DNA from: Saprospiraceae bacterium
Lineage (GTDB): Bacteria; Bacteroidota; Bacteroidia; Chitinophagales; Saprospiraceae
Assembly: GCA_020630355.1 (NCBI GenBank)
Contig: JAHDBO010000003.1
Location: 1 to 24,530, forward strand
Length of the DNA: 24,530 nucleotides
Reading direction: 5' to 3'
Translations under genes and position numbers: made by a program
Notes under the pieces: model-generated
Told to the model about the DNA's origin: nothing
What the model saw: only the letters and a program-made list of their open reading frames with translations
The model's database searches: none
Shown: one piece after another, positions 1-8,555 of the stretch
How the letters are laid out: each line of letters opens with the position of its first letter
Numbering within the stretch: position 1 is the stretch's first letter

Positions 1-1086
1 AGAAACTCCCAGTGGATGACCGATTGAAATAGCACCTCCGTTTGGATTGACCCGAGCATCATCATCTGCTAGCCCTAAAGCTCTGGTGCAAGCCAAACTT
101 TGCGCAGAGAAGGCTTCGTTCAACTCGATAACACCGATGTCATCCAATGTCAAGCCTGCTTTAGACAAGGCTTTTTGGCTCGCTTTGACAGGGCCGATGC
201 CCATGATCCTAGGTTCTACCCCTACCACGGCTGAGCTTACAATCCTTGCGAGAGGTTTCAAATTATATTGCTTGACCGCATCCTCAGAAGCGACAATCAC
301 TGCAGCAGCACCATCATTCAAGCCTGATGCATTACCTGCTGTTACCGTTCCGTCTTTTTTGAAGACAGTCCTCAATTTCGAGAGGGCCTCCATGCTGGTT
401 TCGGGACGAATAAACTCATCCTGCTCAAATAGGAGTGGTGCTTGTTTTCTCCTAGGAATTTCTATAGGGATAATCTCTTTTGACAAGCGGCCAGAAGCAC
501 GGGCTTTAGTCGCTTTTGCTTGAGACCAACAAGCGAATTTATCTTGATCCTCCCTGCTGATGTTGTACATTTCAGCCAGATTCTCTGCTGTATTTCCCAT
601 GGCTTCGGTGCCGTACATTTCAGCCATTCTCGGATTGATAAACCGCCAACCGAAACTGGTATCATAAACCTTCATATCCCCACCAAATGCTCTTGAAGAT
701 TTAGACATTGCCAAGGGGGCACGCGTCATGTGTTCTATGCCACCACTAATCATCACATCAGCATCACCAGCTTTAATCGCTCGGTTGGCGTGTACGATTG
801 CAGACATACCAGAAGAGCATAATCGGTTAATCGTCTCACCTGGTACAGACCAAGGCAGTCCAGCTAGCAGCAAACCCATCCTAGCGACGTTGCGGTTGTC
901 TTCACCAGCTTGATTGGCACAACCAATGATGACGTCTTCATAGGCTTCCAAAGGAATATTATTTTGTCTTTCGACCAATCCCTTTAATACATGCGCCAAT
1001 AAATCATCCGTCCTGATGCTAGAAAGTGTCCCTCTAAACTTACCAAATGCGGTTCTAAGCCCATCTACAATAAAAGCCTGTTTCAA
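1..1086 (-). CDS. Acetyl-CoA C-acyltransferase (thiolase), 3' end beyond window
   Basis: Thiolase-family enzyme, joining or cleaving acyl-CoA (beta-ketoacyl-CoA thiolase or acetoacetyl-CoA thiolase; the sequence does not decide). 362 codons are visible of the usual ~390. The nucleophilic cysteine is C90 in the motif INRLCSSGMSA, and the catalytic histidine is H357 in GGAISIGHPLG at the window edge. The last cysteine motif (CxGxG) would lie outside. Other family signatures are NASGLNDGAAAVIV and ELNEAFSAQ. The start is chosen as TTG at 1086, giving the typical N-terminus (M)KQAFIVDGLRTAFGK; no in-frame ATG exists between it and the upstream stop near 1129-1131. A -7 promoter match lies about 28 bases upstream. 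Cytoplasmic, lipid metabolism; no functional tie to the neighbouring secretion genes is evident. Confidence 0.95.
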   Translation of the reverse strand, partial: MKQAFIVDGLRTAFGKFRGTLSSIRTDDLLAHVLKGLVERQNNIPLEAYEDVIIGCANQAGEDNRNVARMGLLLAGLPWSVPGETINRLCSSGMSAIVHANRAIKAGDADVMISGGIEHMTRAPLAMSKSSRAFGGDMKVYDTSFGWRFINPRMAEMYGTEAMGNTAENLAEMYNISREDQDKFACWSQAKATKARASGRLSKEIIPIEIPRRKQAPLLFEQDEFIRPETSMEALSKLRTVFKKDGTVTAGNASGLNDGAAAVIVASEDAVKQYNLKPLARIVSSAVVGVEPRIMGIGPVKASQKALSKAGLTLDDIGVIELNEAFSAQSLACTRALGLADDDARVNPNGGAISIGHPLGVS

Positions 1087-1113
1087 TGTGGTAGTATTTT
1101 GATTAGAAAAAAG

Positions 1114-1121
1114 CAAATATA
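1114..1121 (-). promoter_or_regulatory. Bacteroidota -7 element TATATTTG for the thiolase gene
   Basis: Read on the minus strand the bases are TATATTTG, an exact match to TAnnTTTG. Transcription would begin near 1107, leaving a leader of about 20 bases before the TTG start at 1086. No TTG -33 box is seen at the expected spacing; the spacer is filled by a palindrome at 1123-1143. Confidence 0.5.
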
Positions 1122-1122
1122 G

Positions 1123-1143
1123 CAGACTTTAAGCTAAAGTCTG
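1123..1143 (-). terminator. 21-bp palindrome: porP terminator and/or thiolase operator
   Basis: CAGACTTTA and TAAAGTCTG form a perfect 9-bp stem with a 3-base loop. It lies 30 bases after the porP-like stop and ends one base upstream of the thiolase -7 element. On the minus strand a T-rich stretch follows, but its six-T run starts about ten bases after the stem, so this is not a textbook intrinsic terminator. Its place in the promoter spacer makes an operator equally possible. Confidence 0.5.
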
Positions 1144-1173
1144 TGTTCTAAGCAGATTGAGCACTTCCTTCTA

Positions 1174-2211
1174 TCAGAATTTAGGACAATTCACAGCCGT
1201 ATCTTTTCGGTTACCCGGTCCGAATACTGGCCAGACAACAGAGGCGGTCACTTCCACTCCTCCTACACCAAAAGAAGCCCTGCTCAGCTTTGAAATATTG
1301 GCATCATAACTGACACCGACCGATAAATTGGCATAGTCCAATTGTACCATTGGAATGAATGCATCCCCTACTCTATCAAAACCTCCTACAGAAATACTTG
1401 TTTCTCCACCGAAATAGTTGTCCTCATTAAGAAAGAACTGAACCATCCCTCCTAGGTTGAACTCTTGGCTTTCGCCTTGATACATGTAAACAAAGCGGGG
1501 CAAAACAGAAATAATCCCATTGATTCTAAAACTAGCCCCAGCTTGTACACTGAATCTTCTGTATAAATTTTCTTCGACTTCTTTATAGAATGAAACATTC
1601 GGCTCATTCAGATGAAAGTAGGAAACACCGAAAAAACCATTATTATAGCGAGAAGGTGCATAATACCAAACTAATCCTGCTGAAACATCCTGATAAAAGA
1701 TATTGGTATTGGTAAAGGATTCGCCACTAGGAATAGAGGTATCAAAAATACCACCATTGAATTGATTGTCAAAAAACAGGTTTCCTTCGTTGATGGTACG
1801 CTGAATACCACCATATTGAAAACCCAGACCTAAATAGTGGTTGCCATCTCCATTCAAAGATTTGAAATAGGCAAAGGATACATGCCCCTGAGTTACTTGA
1901 AACTCTGAATCCCCAGCTTTATCATTGTTAAGCATAATGCCGAAGCCCATATAATCATCACTACTAAAACCTTCCAGCAACGAAATATCATAAGATAACT
2001 GATATTGCTCGAAAGGCACAGTGACTGTTGCCCATTGATTGCGGTAGGCCAGAGTGACGCGCATATCGCTTTGGAATAAGCCAGTCATCGCAGGATTCAA
2101 ATGCAAAGGCACTTGGTAAAATTGCGAGAAATGTATATCCTGAGCATAAATAGCAGAGGACACCACTACTGAGCAAAATAGTAGTAAGAGCTTTTGTTTC
2201 AAGTTGTTCAT
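1174..2211 (-). CDS. PorP/SprF family type IX secretion outer-membrane protein
   Basis: 345-aa outer-membrane protein of the PorP/SprF family, which in Bacteroidota assists type IX export and surface attachment of partner proteins carrying the type B (CHU_C) C-terminal domain. Signal peptide at residues 1-23, ending in SSAIYAQ. The mature N-terminus shows the family signature DIHFSQFYQVPLHLNPAMTG followed by YRNQW. The remainder alternates aromatic and polar residues as in a beta-barrel. It ends in CPKF, matching the CPVF end of its paralogue at 11065-12075. The start is an ATG. It follows the 1893-aa CHU_C adhesin in the same orientation but after a 553-base repeat-rich gap, so co-transcription is uncertain. 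Its likely cargo is that adhesin, by adjacency. Confidence 0.92.
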   Translation of the reverse strand: MNNLKQKLLLLFCSVVVSSAIYAQDIHFSQFYQVPLHLNPAMTGLFQSDMRVTLAYRNQWATVTVPFEQYQLSYDISLLEGFSSDDYMGFGIMLNNDKAGDSEFQVTQGHVSFAYFKSLNGDGNHYLGLGFQYGGIQRTINEGNLFFDNQFNGGIFDTSIPSGESFTNTNIFYQDVSAGLVWYYAPSRYNNGFFGVSYFHLNEPNVSFYKEVEENLYRRFSVQAGASFRINGIISVLPRFVYMYQGESQEFNLGGMVQFFLNEDNYFGGETSISVGGFDRVGDAFIPMVQLDYANLSVGVSYDANISKLSRASFGVGGVEVTASVVWPVFGPGNRKDTAVNCPKF

Positions 2212-2223
2212 GACGTTTTTTAG

Positions 2224-2239
2224 AAAGGGACATCCCTTT
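2224..2239 (-). repeat. 16-bp palindrome in the porP leader
   Basis: AAAGGGACATCCCTTT is a palindrome of two 7-base arms around CA, realistically a 6-bp stem with a 4-base loop. It lies 13 bases upstream of the porP-like ATG at 2211, where it could form a hairpin in the mRNA leader near the ribosome entry site or be a protein-binding site. No function can be read directly. Confidence 0.45.
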
Positions 2240-2322
2240 GGTTCATTTCACGTCTTTTGGGGGATAAAAAAGAGTTTTTGAAATTTGGATTCAAATAAAT
2301 TAAATATTCAGCATTGGATTTT

Positions 2323-2426
2323 ATTGTAAAAAAATATTAGCAATTATTATTTATACATTAAATTGATAATCATTATTTTGAAGCTTACTATTGTTACTAA
2401 AGTCAAAAAACAGAATAATATCTAAT
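2323..2426 (+). repeat. Dispersed intergenic element, diverged copy C
   Basis: Same orientation as the copy at 24301-24402. It aligns almost end to end with small gaps: shared blocks include TATTAGCAAT, ATTGATAATCATT versus ATTGAAAATCATT, and AGAATAATATCTAAT at the right end. Identity by eye is roughly three quarters. It is followed directly by CAAGTTGCG, which also neighbours copy A. Confidence 0.7.
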
Positions 2427-2453
2427 GCAAGTTGCGATAAATAAAATATAATC

Positions 2454-2552
2454 TAGCCCACCGTTTTAACGATGGGAAACCGAATCAAAACAGTGTGAAT
2501 CGTTTTAACGATTTAGTCACGAAAACGGTTAAAACCATTAAAAAATGGGCTA
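2454..2552. repeat. Cluster of CGTTTTAACG-type palindromes bounded by TAGCCCA/TGGGCTA
   Basis: The 99-base block starts with TAGCCCA and ends with its exact reverse complement TGGGCTA. Inside are CCCACCGTTTTAACGATGGG (2457-2476; palindromic apart from one pair and the centre), AATCGTTTTAACGATT (2498-2513; 7-bp arms around TT), GGTTAAAACC (2527-2536), and CCATT/AATGG with a 4-base loop (2535-2548). A further decayed piece, CCATTAAAAACGG, lies just past the block. The pattern resembles REP-like palindromic units accumulating in an intergenic gap. Confidence 0.65.
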
Positions 2553-2635
2553 TTCTTTCTTTCCTACCATTAAAAACGGCAGGCTAATTAAAATGTCTAG
2601 CAATTTATTTCTATCTGTACGCAACTTGAATTAAT

Positions 2636-2737
2636 AGACATTATTCTATTTTCGATTTTGGTAAAAACATTAGGCTATAAAAGAATGATTTTCAATCTAA
2701 TATCTAAAGACTAATTTCTAATATCTGATTTTAGAAT
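2636..2737 (-). repeat. Dispersed intergenic element, copy A (inverted relative to 24301-24402)
   Basis: The 102 bases match the reverse complement of 24301-24402 at 95 positions with no gaps, including an uninterrupted 42-base run at 2671-2712. It contains two CTAATATCT direct repeats. It encodes nothing and lies between the PKD adhesin stop and the CAAGTTGCG at 2620-2628. Confidence 0.9.
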
Positions 2738-2764
2738 AAAATCTAATTACTAAAATCTAATATT

Positions 2765-5700
2765 TTATCTGATAACAGTTACATTGCCTTTTTTGAATAA
2801 TTTGGAGCCATTTACAGCACATGGAGCTTCCACATAATACACATAAACGCCGGGATTGACAGGGTCTCCTTGATGAGTGCCATCCCATCCGTTCCTGATA
2901 TCTTTAGTTTCAAAGACCAATTCTCCCCACCTATTGAAAACTCTAAAGATATCTACTTGAGCCAATGCTGTTCCACGGACGTATAACACATCATTGTTGC
3001 CATCACCATTGGGTGTAAAAGCATTAGGAACTTTTATTAAATCATTATTACATTCCTCCTCTAGTTCCAAACGTACGGATGCTTCAGAGAAACAACCAGT
3101 CCTTTCATCAGTTACCAATACCGTATAGGTTCGAGTAGAATCAGGTAACACATTTGGATTGGGGCAGTCCGTACAAGTTAAACCACCCCTAGGAGACCAA
3201 TCATAACTATAATCCCCTTCAGGTTCAACTTTTACTTCTAGACCAACCGTTTGTCCAAGAATAAATTTAAAAACTGGTAATAATTTAATAGTTGGCGGTT
3301 GATTTACAATGATTGTCGCCTCTGCAGTTGCCGATTGACAATTTTGTATATTTGCTGTTACAGTATAAGTGGTTGTTTCCTTCAAACCAATAACTAATGG
3401 ATTGGGGTCCGAAGCGTCAGAAAGATTTGATGCAGGCGACCAAATATACGAAGAAGCGATACCTTCCGACGATAGTCTGGCCGTATCTCCAAGACATATT
3501 TCCATTCCCTGTGCCTCAACCTCTGCACTTTGAAGTACATTGACAAATACATCATCTTCCATGATACAATTATCAAATTGTGCGCTCAAAGTAAACGTTG
3601 TTGACTCTTGTAAATTACTCGCTATTGGATTCGATATATTCGGATTATTCAGATTGTCAGCAGGCGACCAGACTATATTACCAACCCCTCTTCCATTCAA
3701 TTGCACCGATTCTCCGATACACACCAAGGTATCTACTCCCGCATTTACCTCTTCCTTTTGAATAACCCTTACTTTGACCGTATCACTCATCGGACAACCT
3801 CTAAAATCAACGGTTAGTATATAATCTGTAGATTGAGCAGGTGAAGCAATTGGAGAAGGGCAAAAAGTACAATTTAACCCCGCTTCAGGTGTCCATCTCG
3901 GATTCTCTCCAATAGGTGTATTTAAAACAACCGTATCTCCTATGCAGACACCCCTATCAGGTCCAGCAAATTCAGAAAATTCATTGACGACCTCAACAAG
4001 TATCGTATCCGACGCAATACAACCTCCTATGCCTGTAACTGTAAGGAAGTAAGCAGTTTCTACATCTGGCGAAGCAAATGGATTGGAACAACTGGTGCAG
4101 CTTAGCGTCAGTCCTGTAGAAGTAGTGTCAATCCATTCATAAGAAATCACTTGTGTATTGGTTACAATCGCATCAAGCACAACAACACCTTGTTCGCAAA
4201 CAACAGTTGAATCTTGTAATTGAATTTCAGGTAAGGGTTCAGGAATAACATTGACCGTGACCTGTTGCTCATCGAAACAACCATTAACCCCCGTGGCTCT
4301 AATCGTGTAGGTCGTGGTAACGGAAGGACTGGCAACTGTAGTCAGACAATCTGTACAGGATAAACCCGCAGAAGGTGACCAATTATAAGTAACCCCAGTG
4401 GGGTCGGTATCCAATGACATTATTAATAAGGTCTGGTCATTTATACAAATAGTAGGGCTAGCAATAGGGTTTAGCCTAGGCGTAGGGAAAGCACTAATAT
4501 CCAATATGGTAGAATCTTGGCATCCAGCATTAGGAGAAGTCACCACCAGCTTAGTGGTATAATCACCTTCTGTAAAATCGTGATTAGGGTTTTGACCCAG
4601 TGAAATCGTTCCATCGCCAAAATCCCATTCCCATGAAATAATACTGCCACTAGCTATAGTGGACTGGTCTGTAAATACCACGTTGAGCGGTTCGCAACCT
4701 TGGGCGGGCACTGCTGAAAATGCAGCCACCGGAATAGCATCTACTACCACGGCATTGGGAAGGGTTAAAGAATCAACACAAGTCTCACTTGTTATCTTTA
4801 ATTGAATATCATAATTGCCAGGATTATCGTAGGTTACACTTGGATCGAAGTCTGTTGAAGTACTAGGATTCCCTCCAGGGAAAGTCCATTCTACCGATTG
4901 AATGGGTGTCGTTGCATTGGAGAAGTTAGATAGTTGGATCGTTTCTCCTTCACATAATTGTCGTTTATCCAAAACAAAGTCGAGCGCAATAGTTTCGACA
5001 AATAACGAATCATTGGTAAATGTTTGGCGACAGCCAGCAGCATCCTCTAAAATAAGGCGAGGTAAGTAATGCGCCGCCCGTCTATATTCATGAACAAATG
5101 TATCTCGTGTTGTCAATACCCTACTCGAATCAACAAAACCATTGTCATAATCCAAATAGTGATAAGCAGGCTGAATAGATTCCGTAATAAATGTTACTGT
5201 ATGAGGGCTGCAACCAAGTATTGGCTCAAAAGTAAAACCTCCCCTCGGGCCATCAATGAATATGATACTATCCAACAGAAGCGTATTGGTACAGCCCGAA
5301 TAACTCGTTGCCGTTAAGGCCACAGAGTAAACACCGGGTTGTGTGTAAATATGAATCGGGTCGACCACATTAGAGCTATCCCCATCACCAAAATCCCATA
5401 TAAAGCCATCTGGTGCCGCATTAATGGACAAATTTGTAAATGTATCTATTAATGGAGGACAAGCTGCGTAGGATGGCCTAAAATCAAAATTAGCCACAGG
5501 GTTAGCTACCCTGATTCGATTGCATGTACTATCAATACAACCATTAATGTCCGTTGCCGTTAAGCATATATCATAAAACCCTTCCTCTGCATAGGCGTGT
5601 CCAATTGGTGCTGGGTCAGTAGTGTTTAATATAAACCCATCCCCAAAATCCCAGACAAATGAATTTCCAACCCCAGTGGTTGTGTTCGTTACGACTATAT

Positions 5701-8446
5701 CCTGTCCAGTACAGGCAAGGGTATCAAAGTCAAAAGAGGCAAATGGAAAGGTAGGCGTAATGGTATCTTGCAGCACTAATGTAGCTTGGCAGTTCCACGA
5801 ATCTGTTACCGTAAGTGTTACGTCAAATGAATCGGGTTGCATATATTCATAAGTCGGATTTTGGACAGATGATGTAGAATCGTCCCCAAAGTTCCATAAC
5901 CAAGTATCTATCTCACCATACAAACTTGTTGATTCGTCGGTAAAAGTAACCGGTAAGGGCGAGCAACCAGTTGAAGGGAACAAACTAAAGTTGGGCGTTA
6001 CTTCATTCACATAAATCGTGTCTGTAAACAGAAGGGTATCCGAACAGCCATTGACATCAGTTATTGTAAGACGAATGTCCGTGAATCTTCCAGATTCGGT
6101 AAACGTAATTCTAGGGGCTTGTAGTGTGTCGTTGGAAATAGTGATACTAGGGTCGTTAACTTCCCATCGCCACCGAACAGCAAACTCGGAATTATCGTTA
6201 GGAATCAGTACTAAAGGAACGCAACCTCTCAATGTATCGAAATCAAATCGAGCAACGGGGTCTGTAATATAAACTTGAGCCTCTGCAGTATGCTCACACA
6301 AGGTCTCCTCGCTTCGTACCCATTGGTGTATTTTGAACAAGCCAGTATCAGGAAACGTATAGGTAGGGTTTCGTTCTGTGAATATGGTATCGTATATTAT
6401 CTGTAAGGTATCCAAGGCAGGATCACCTCCAGTTTCTACAATAGTATCTTTAAAAAAGTAATGATATATAGAATCTGCTCCGATTGACCTGTCTTCGAGT
6501 GCCACCAAATAAGGATTATCACAGTTTTTATTTATTTCAAACCCAGCTCTTGGTTCTGTGATGTAGATAAAATTGTCATAACAGTCCGTATTTTGGCAAC
6601 CATTATGAAAGACCGTTAAACATACTCTAAAATAACCCGTATCTTGATATTGGTAACTAGGGTTTTGTTCAATAGATATGCCCCCATCGCCAAAATCCCA
6701 AAACCACTGATCTCCATAATCAGATGATAAATCTGTAAATGAAATAGGGTCTTCTATGCAGTTTTCTCTGGGAGTTGCATCAAAACTAATAATAGGTTCG
6801 AGACCGATTGTGATTTTGTTTCTATCTATAATTGTATCCGTACAACCAAGTTCATTGGTCACTATGAGCATTACATCAAAGAAACCTGTATCGGCCTCGT
6901 TTGTAATGGATAACAGAGGGTTTTCACCATTTAATTCAATGGCATCTGGTATTCCTTCATAAATACTATCTGCAATAAACCACTGCCAATCTACAATAGG
7001 AACTACAGAGGTAGAATTATCAACTAAAGTCGTGTTTAGAGGTATACAACTTTGTATTTGCCCACCTCGTATAGATGCAACAACTTCTTCAACAATCACC
7101 GTATCCCTGACTTCAACAACACAGCCCCTCTCGTCAGTTGCCGTTAAAACAATCTCGTGATTACCAAAAGAATTGAACTCAAAACTCCCGGATTGACCGT
7201 CCATATTGCTGATCGTTCCACCTTCATTAATTGACCACGACCAATCTTGTATATTCGAATTGGAGACCCCCGTAAAATTGACAGTATGCGGAACTTCACA
7301 GCCTAAACCATTCTGTAGATCAATGCCTGCATCCGGTCTAGGATTGACGTTAATACACAATGGCGAAGTATACTCGTTAACACAACCTTCATTCAATGCC
7401 TGAACCGTCACTAAATAACAACCTGGAGTACTATAAGCAAAGACGGGATTTGCTAAGTTCGACGTATCCGCAGGGTTGCCAGTGCCAAAATCCCAAAAGA
7501 AGGATTCAGGGTTTCCACTCGCTAGTTGTGTAAACTGTACGTCTTCACCCACGCAAACATCTCTACTATTGACGCTGAAATTCAGAGAACTACCTACTCC
7601 TATAAAATCTTCTAAGAGTAAAGTGTCCGCACAACCAGAAGTCAAATTAGTTGCTATTAATTGAACATCAAATTGCCCCAGTGTTGTCCAAATAATCGGA
7701 GGTGGATTCACTCCTTGAAAAAACTGTAAATTACCAGAATTTTGAAATGTCCATTCGTATTGAATATTTCCACTACCAGTAGATGTATTAGAAAAATTGA
7801 CTGTAAAGGGAGCTTCGCAATTATAAGAATCATCTGCTGTGAAACCTGCAACAGGCGTCTCTAACGCAGTTACAAAATCATTAAACGTTCCTACACTCTG
7901 ACAACCGTTATCATCAACTACGATTAGTTTGACCGTATAAGAACCTGGCAAAGAATAAGTGGACTGAATCGTGCTATCTTCTCCAATCGCATTGCTACCT
8001 CCAACATCCCAGAGTCTTGATATGATATTTCCATCTTGAGAAGTAGAAATATCAGAAAAATCAACAGTTAAAGGGGCACAATCTTCAACATTATCTGCCG
8101 TTACCATCACGTCGGGCAAAGCCCAAACTCTTATATAATCTTCTTTGCACTCCGTTACTTGATTGCCATTAGATGCTCTAACCGTCAAGCATATCTCATA
8201 AGAACCAGGGTCATTGAAAATTCTGGTTGGTTCGCAAATCGTAGCGCCAAAACTCCACTGATAAGTAAAATCCCCACAATTGATAGGATTACCATTGATT
8301 GTGGAATTATTCGAAAAGAATGTTTGTAAAGAGCCACAGCCCGATGTTTGTGTCGCCGCAAAATCGACTACCAACTGAGCAGAAACTGAACTGGCTAATA
8401 GCACAAAAATAAGACTCAAAAGGGATTGAACTCGAATTGTATTCAT
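2765..8446 (-). CDS. Giant PKD/Ig-repeat adhesin with CHU_C (type B T9SS) C-terminal domain
   Basis: 1893-aa exported surface protein. Residues 1-23 are a signal peptide (LLASSVSAQ). About 15 PKD-like beta-sandwich repeats of ~85 residues follow, to roughly residue 1300, with WDFGDG-type turns and strands such as CLTVxxxNGC. Then come about six Ig-like repeats of ~78 residues carrying W-S/T-P and, in four of them, a CxxC pair (LSCTDC, LSCTSC, LNCTFC, LTCTDC). The last 96 residues (1798-1893) are the gliding-motility-associated C-terminal domain, with VPNAFTPNGDGNND, NRWGELVFE and GWDGT, ending GNVTVIR. This domain directs export by the type IX system. The likely role is SprB-like adhesion or a structural surface filament; the ligand cannot be read. 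No frameshift is seen. It lies 109 bases after the PorE-like gene and is followed by a PorP/SprF gene, its probable export partner. Confidence 0.93.
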   Translation of the reverse strand: MNTIRVQSLLSLIFVLLASSVSAQLVVDFAATQTSGCGSLQTFFSNNSTINGNPINCGDFTYQWSFGATICEPTRIFNDPGSYEICLTVRASNGNQVTECKEDYIRVWALPDVMVTADNVEDCAPLTVDFSDISTSQDGNIISRLWDVGGSNAIGEDSTIQSTYSLPGSYTVKLIVVDDNGCQSVGTFNDFVTALETPVAGFTADDSYNCEAPFTVNFSNTSTGSGNIQYEWTFQNSGNLQFFQGVNPPPIIWTTLGQFDVQLIATNLTSGCADTLLLEDFIGVGSSLNFSVNSRDVCVGEDVQFTQLASGNPESFFWDFGTGNPADTSNLANPVFAYSTPGCYLVTVQALNEGCVNEYTSPLCINVNPRPDAGIDLQNGLGCEVPHTVNFTGVSNSNIQDWSWSINEGGTISNMDGQSGSFEFNSFGNHEIVLTATDERGCVVEVRDTVIVEEVVASIRGGQIQSCIPLNTTLVDNSTSVVPIVDWQWFIADSIYEGIPDAIELNGENPLLSITNEADTGFFDVMLIVTNELGCTDTIIDRNKITIGLEPIISFDATPRENCIEDPISFTDLSSDYGDQWFWDFGDGGISIEQNPSYQYQDTGYFRVCLTVFHNGCQNTDCYDNFIYITEPRAGFEINKNCDNPYLVALEDRSIGADSIYHYFFKDTIVETGGDPALDTLQIIYDTIFTERNPTYTFPDTGLFKIHQWVRSEETLCEHTAEAQVYITDPVARFDFDTLRGCVPLVLIPNDNSEFAVRWRWEVNDPSITISNDTLQAPRITFTESGRFTDIRLTITDVNGCSDTLLFTDTIYVNEVTPNFSLFPSTGCSPLPVTFTDESTSLYGEIDTWLWNFGDDSTSSVQNPTYEYMQPDSFDVTLTVTDSWNCQATLVLQDTITPTFPFASFDFDTLACTGQDIVVTNTTTGVGNSFVWDFGDGFILNTTDPAPIGHAYAEEGFYDICLTATDINGCIDSTCNRIRVANPVANFDFRPSYAACPPLIDTFTNLSINAAPDGFIWDFGDGDSSNVVDPIHIYTQPGVYSVALTATSYSGCTNTLLLDSIIFIDGPRGGFTFEPILGCSPHTVTFITESIQPAYHYLDYDNGFVDSSRVLTTRDTFVHEYRRAAHYLPRLILEDAAGCRQTFTNDSLFVETIALDFVLDKRQLCEGETIQLSNFSNATTPIQSVEWTFPGGNPSTSTDFDPSVTYDNPGNYDIQLKITSETCVDSLTLPNAVVVDAIPVAAFSAVPAQGCEPLNVVFTDQSTIASGSIISWEWDFGDGTISLGQNPNHDFTEGDYTTKLVVTSPNAGCQDSTILDISAFPTPRLNPIASPTICINDQTLLIMSLDTDPTGVTYNWSPSAGLSCTDCLTTVASPSVTTTYTIRATGVNGCFDEQQVTVNVIPEPLPEIQLQDSTVVCEQGVVVLDAIVTNTQVISYEWIDTTSTGLTLSCTSCSNPFASPDVETAYFLTVTGIGGCIASDTILVEVVNEFSEFAGPDRGVCIGDTVVLNTPIGENPRWTPEAGLNCTFCPSPIASPAQSTDYILTVDFRGCPMSDTVKVRVIQKEEVNAGVDTLVCIGESVQLNGRGVGNIVWSPADNLNNPNISNPIASNLQESTTFTLSAQFDNCIMEDDVFVNVLQSAEVEAQGMEICLGDTARLSSEGIASSYIWSPASNLSDASDPNPLVIGLKETTTYTVTANIQNCQSATAEATIIVNQPPTIKLLPVFKFILGQTVGLEVKVEPEGDYSYDWSPRGGLTCTDCPNPNVLPDSTRTYTVLVTDERTGCFSEASVRLELEEECNNDLIKVPNAFTPNGDGNNDVLYVRGTALAQVDIFRVFNRWGELVFETKDIRNGWDGTHQGDPVNPGVYVYYVEAPCAVNGSKLFKKGNVTVIR

Positions 8447-8555
8447 TTGATTGATGTTAGAATTTCAGCAGATTAGGCAATGCGTAATTCTTTTTGATCA
8501 AGTTAGGGATTATAGATGTAAGCCATGCTCAAAAAACCATAGTTATGTGACATTA

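Larger units (their letters stand above)
2212..2764. other. 553-base non-coding, repeat-dense gap
   Basis: No credible gene is present on either strand. Reading left to right the gap holds the leader palindrome (2224-2239), a diverged copy of the 102-bp dispersed element (2323-2426), CAAGTTGCG at 2428-2436, a palindrome cluster (2454-2552), the reverse-strand CAAGTTGCG (2620-2628), and a well-preserved inverted copy of the 102-bp element (2636-2737). The copy at 2636-2737 begins just 28 bases past the stop codon of the PKD adhesin, so a transcript reading through would carry it. Composition is much more AT-rich than the genes on either side. Confidence 0.75.

Noticed and set aside
47..523. 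Open reading frame on the plus strand, 158 codons
   Set aside because: It lies antisense to the thiolase gene, whose minus-strand frame carries the intact catalytic motifs; the plus-strand product shows no family pattern.
2680..2762. CTAATATCT microrepeats considered as a tandem-repeat locus
   Set aside because: Most of them are explained as internal parts of the 102-bp dispersed element; the remainder is AT-rich low-complexity DNA.
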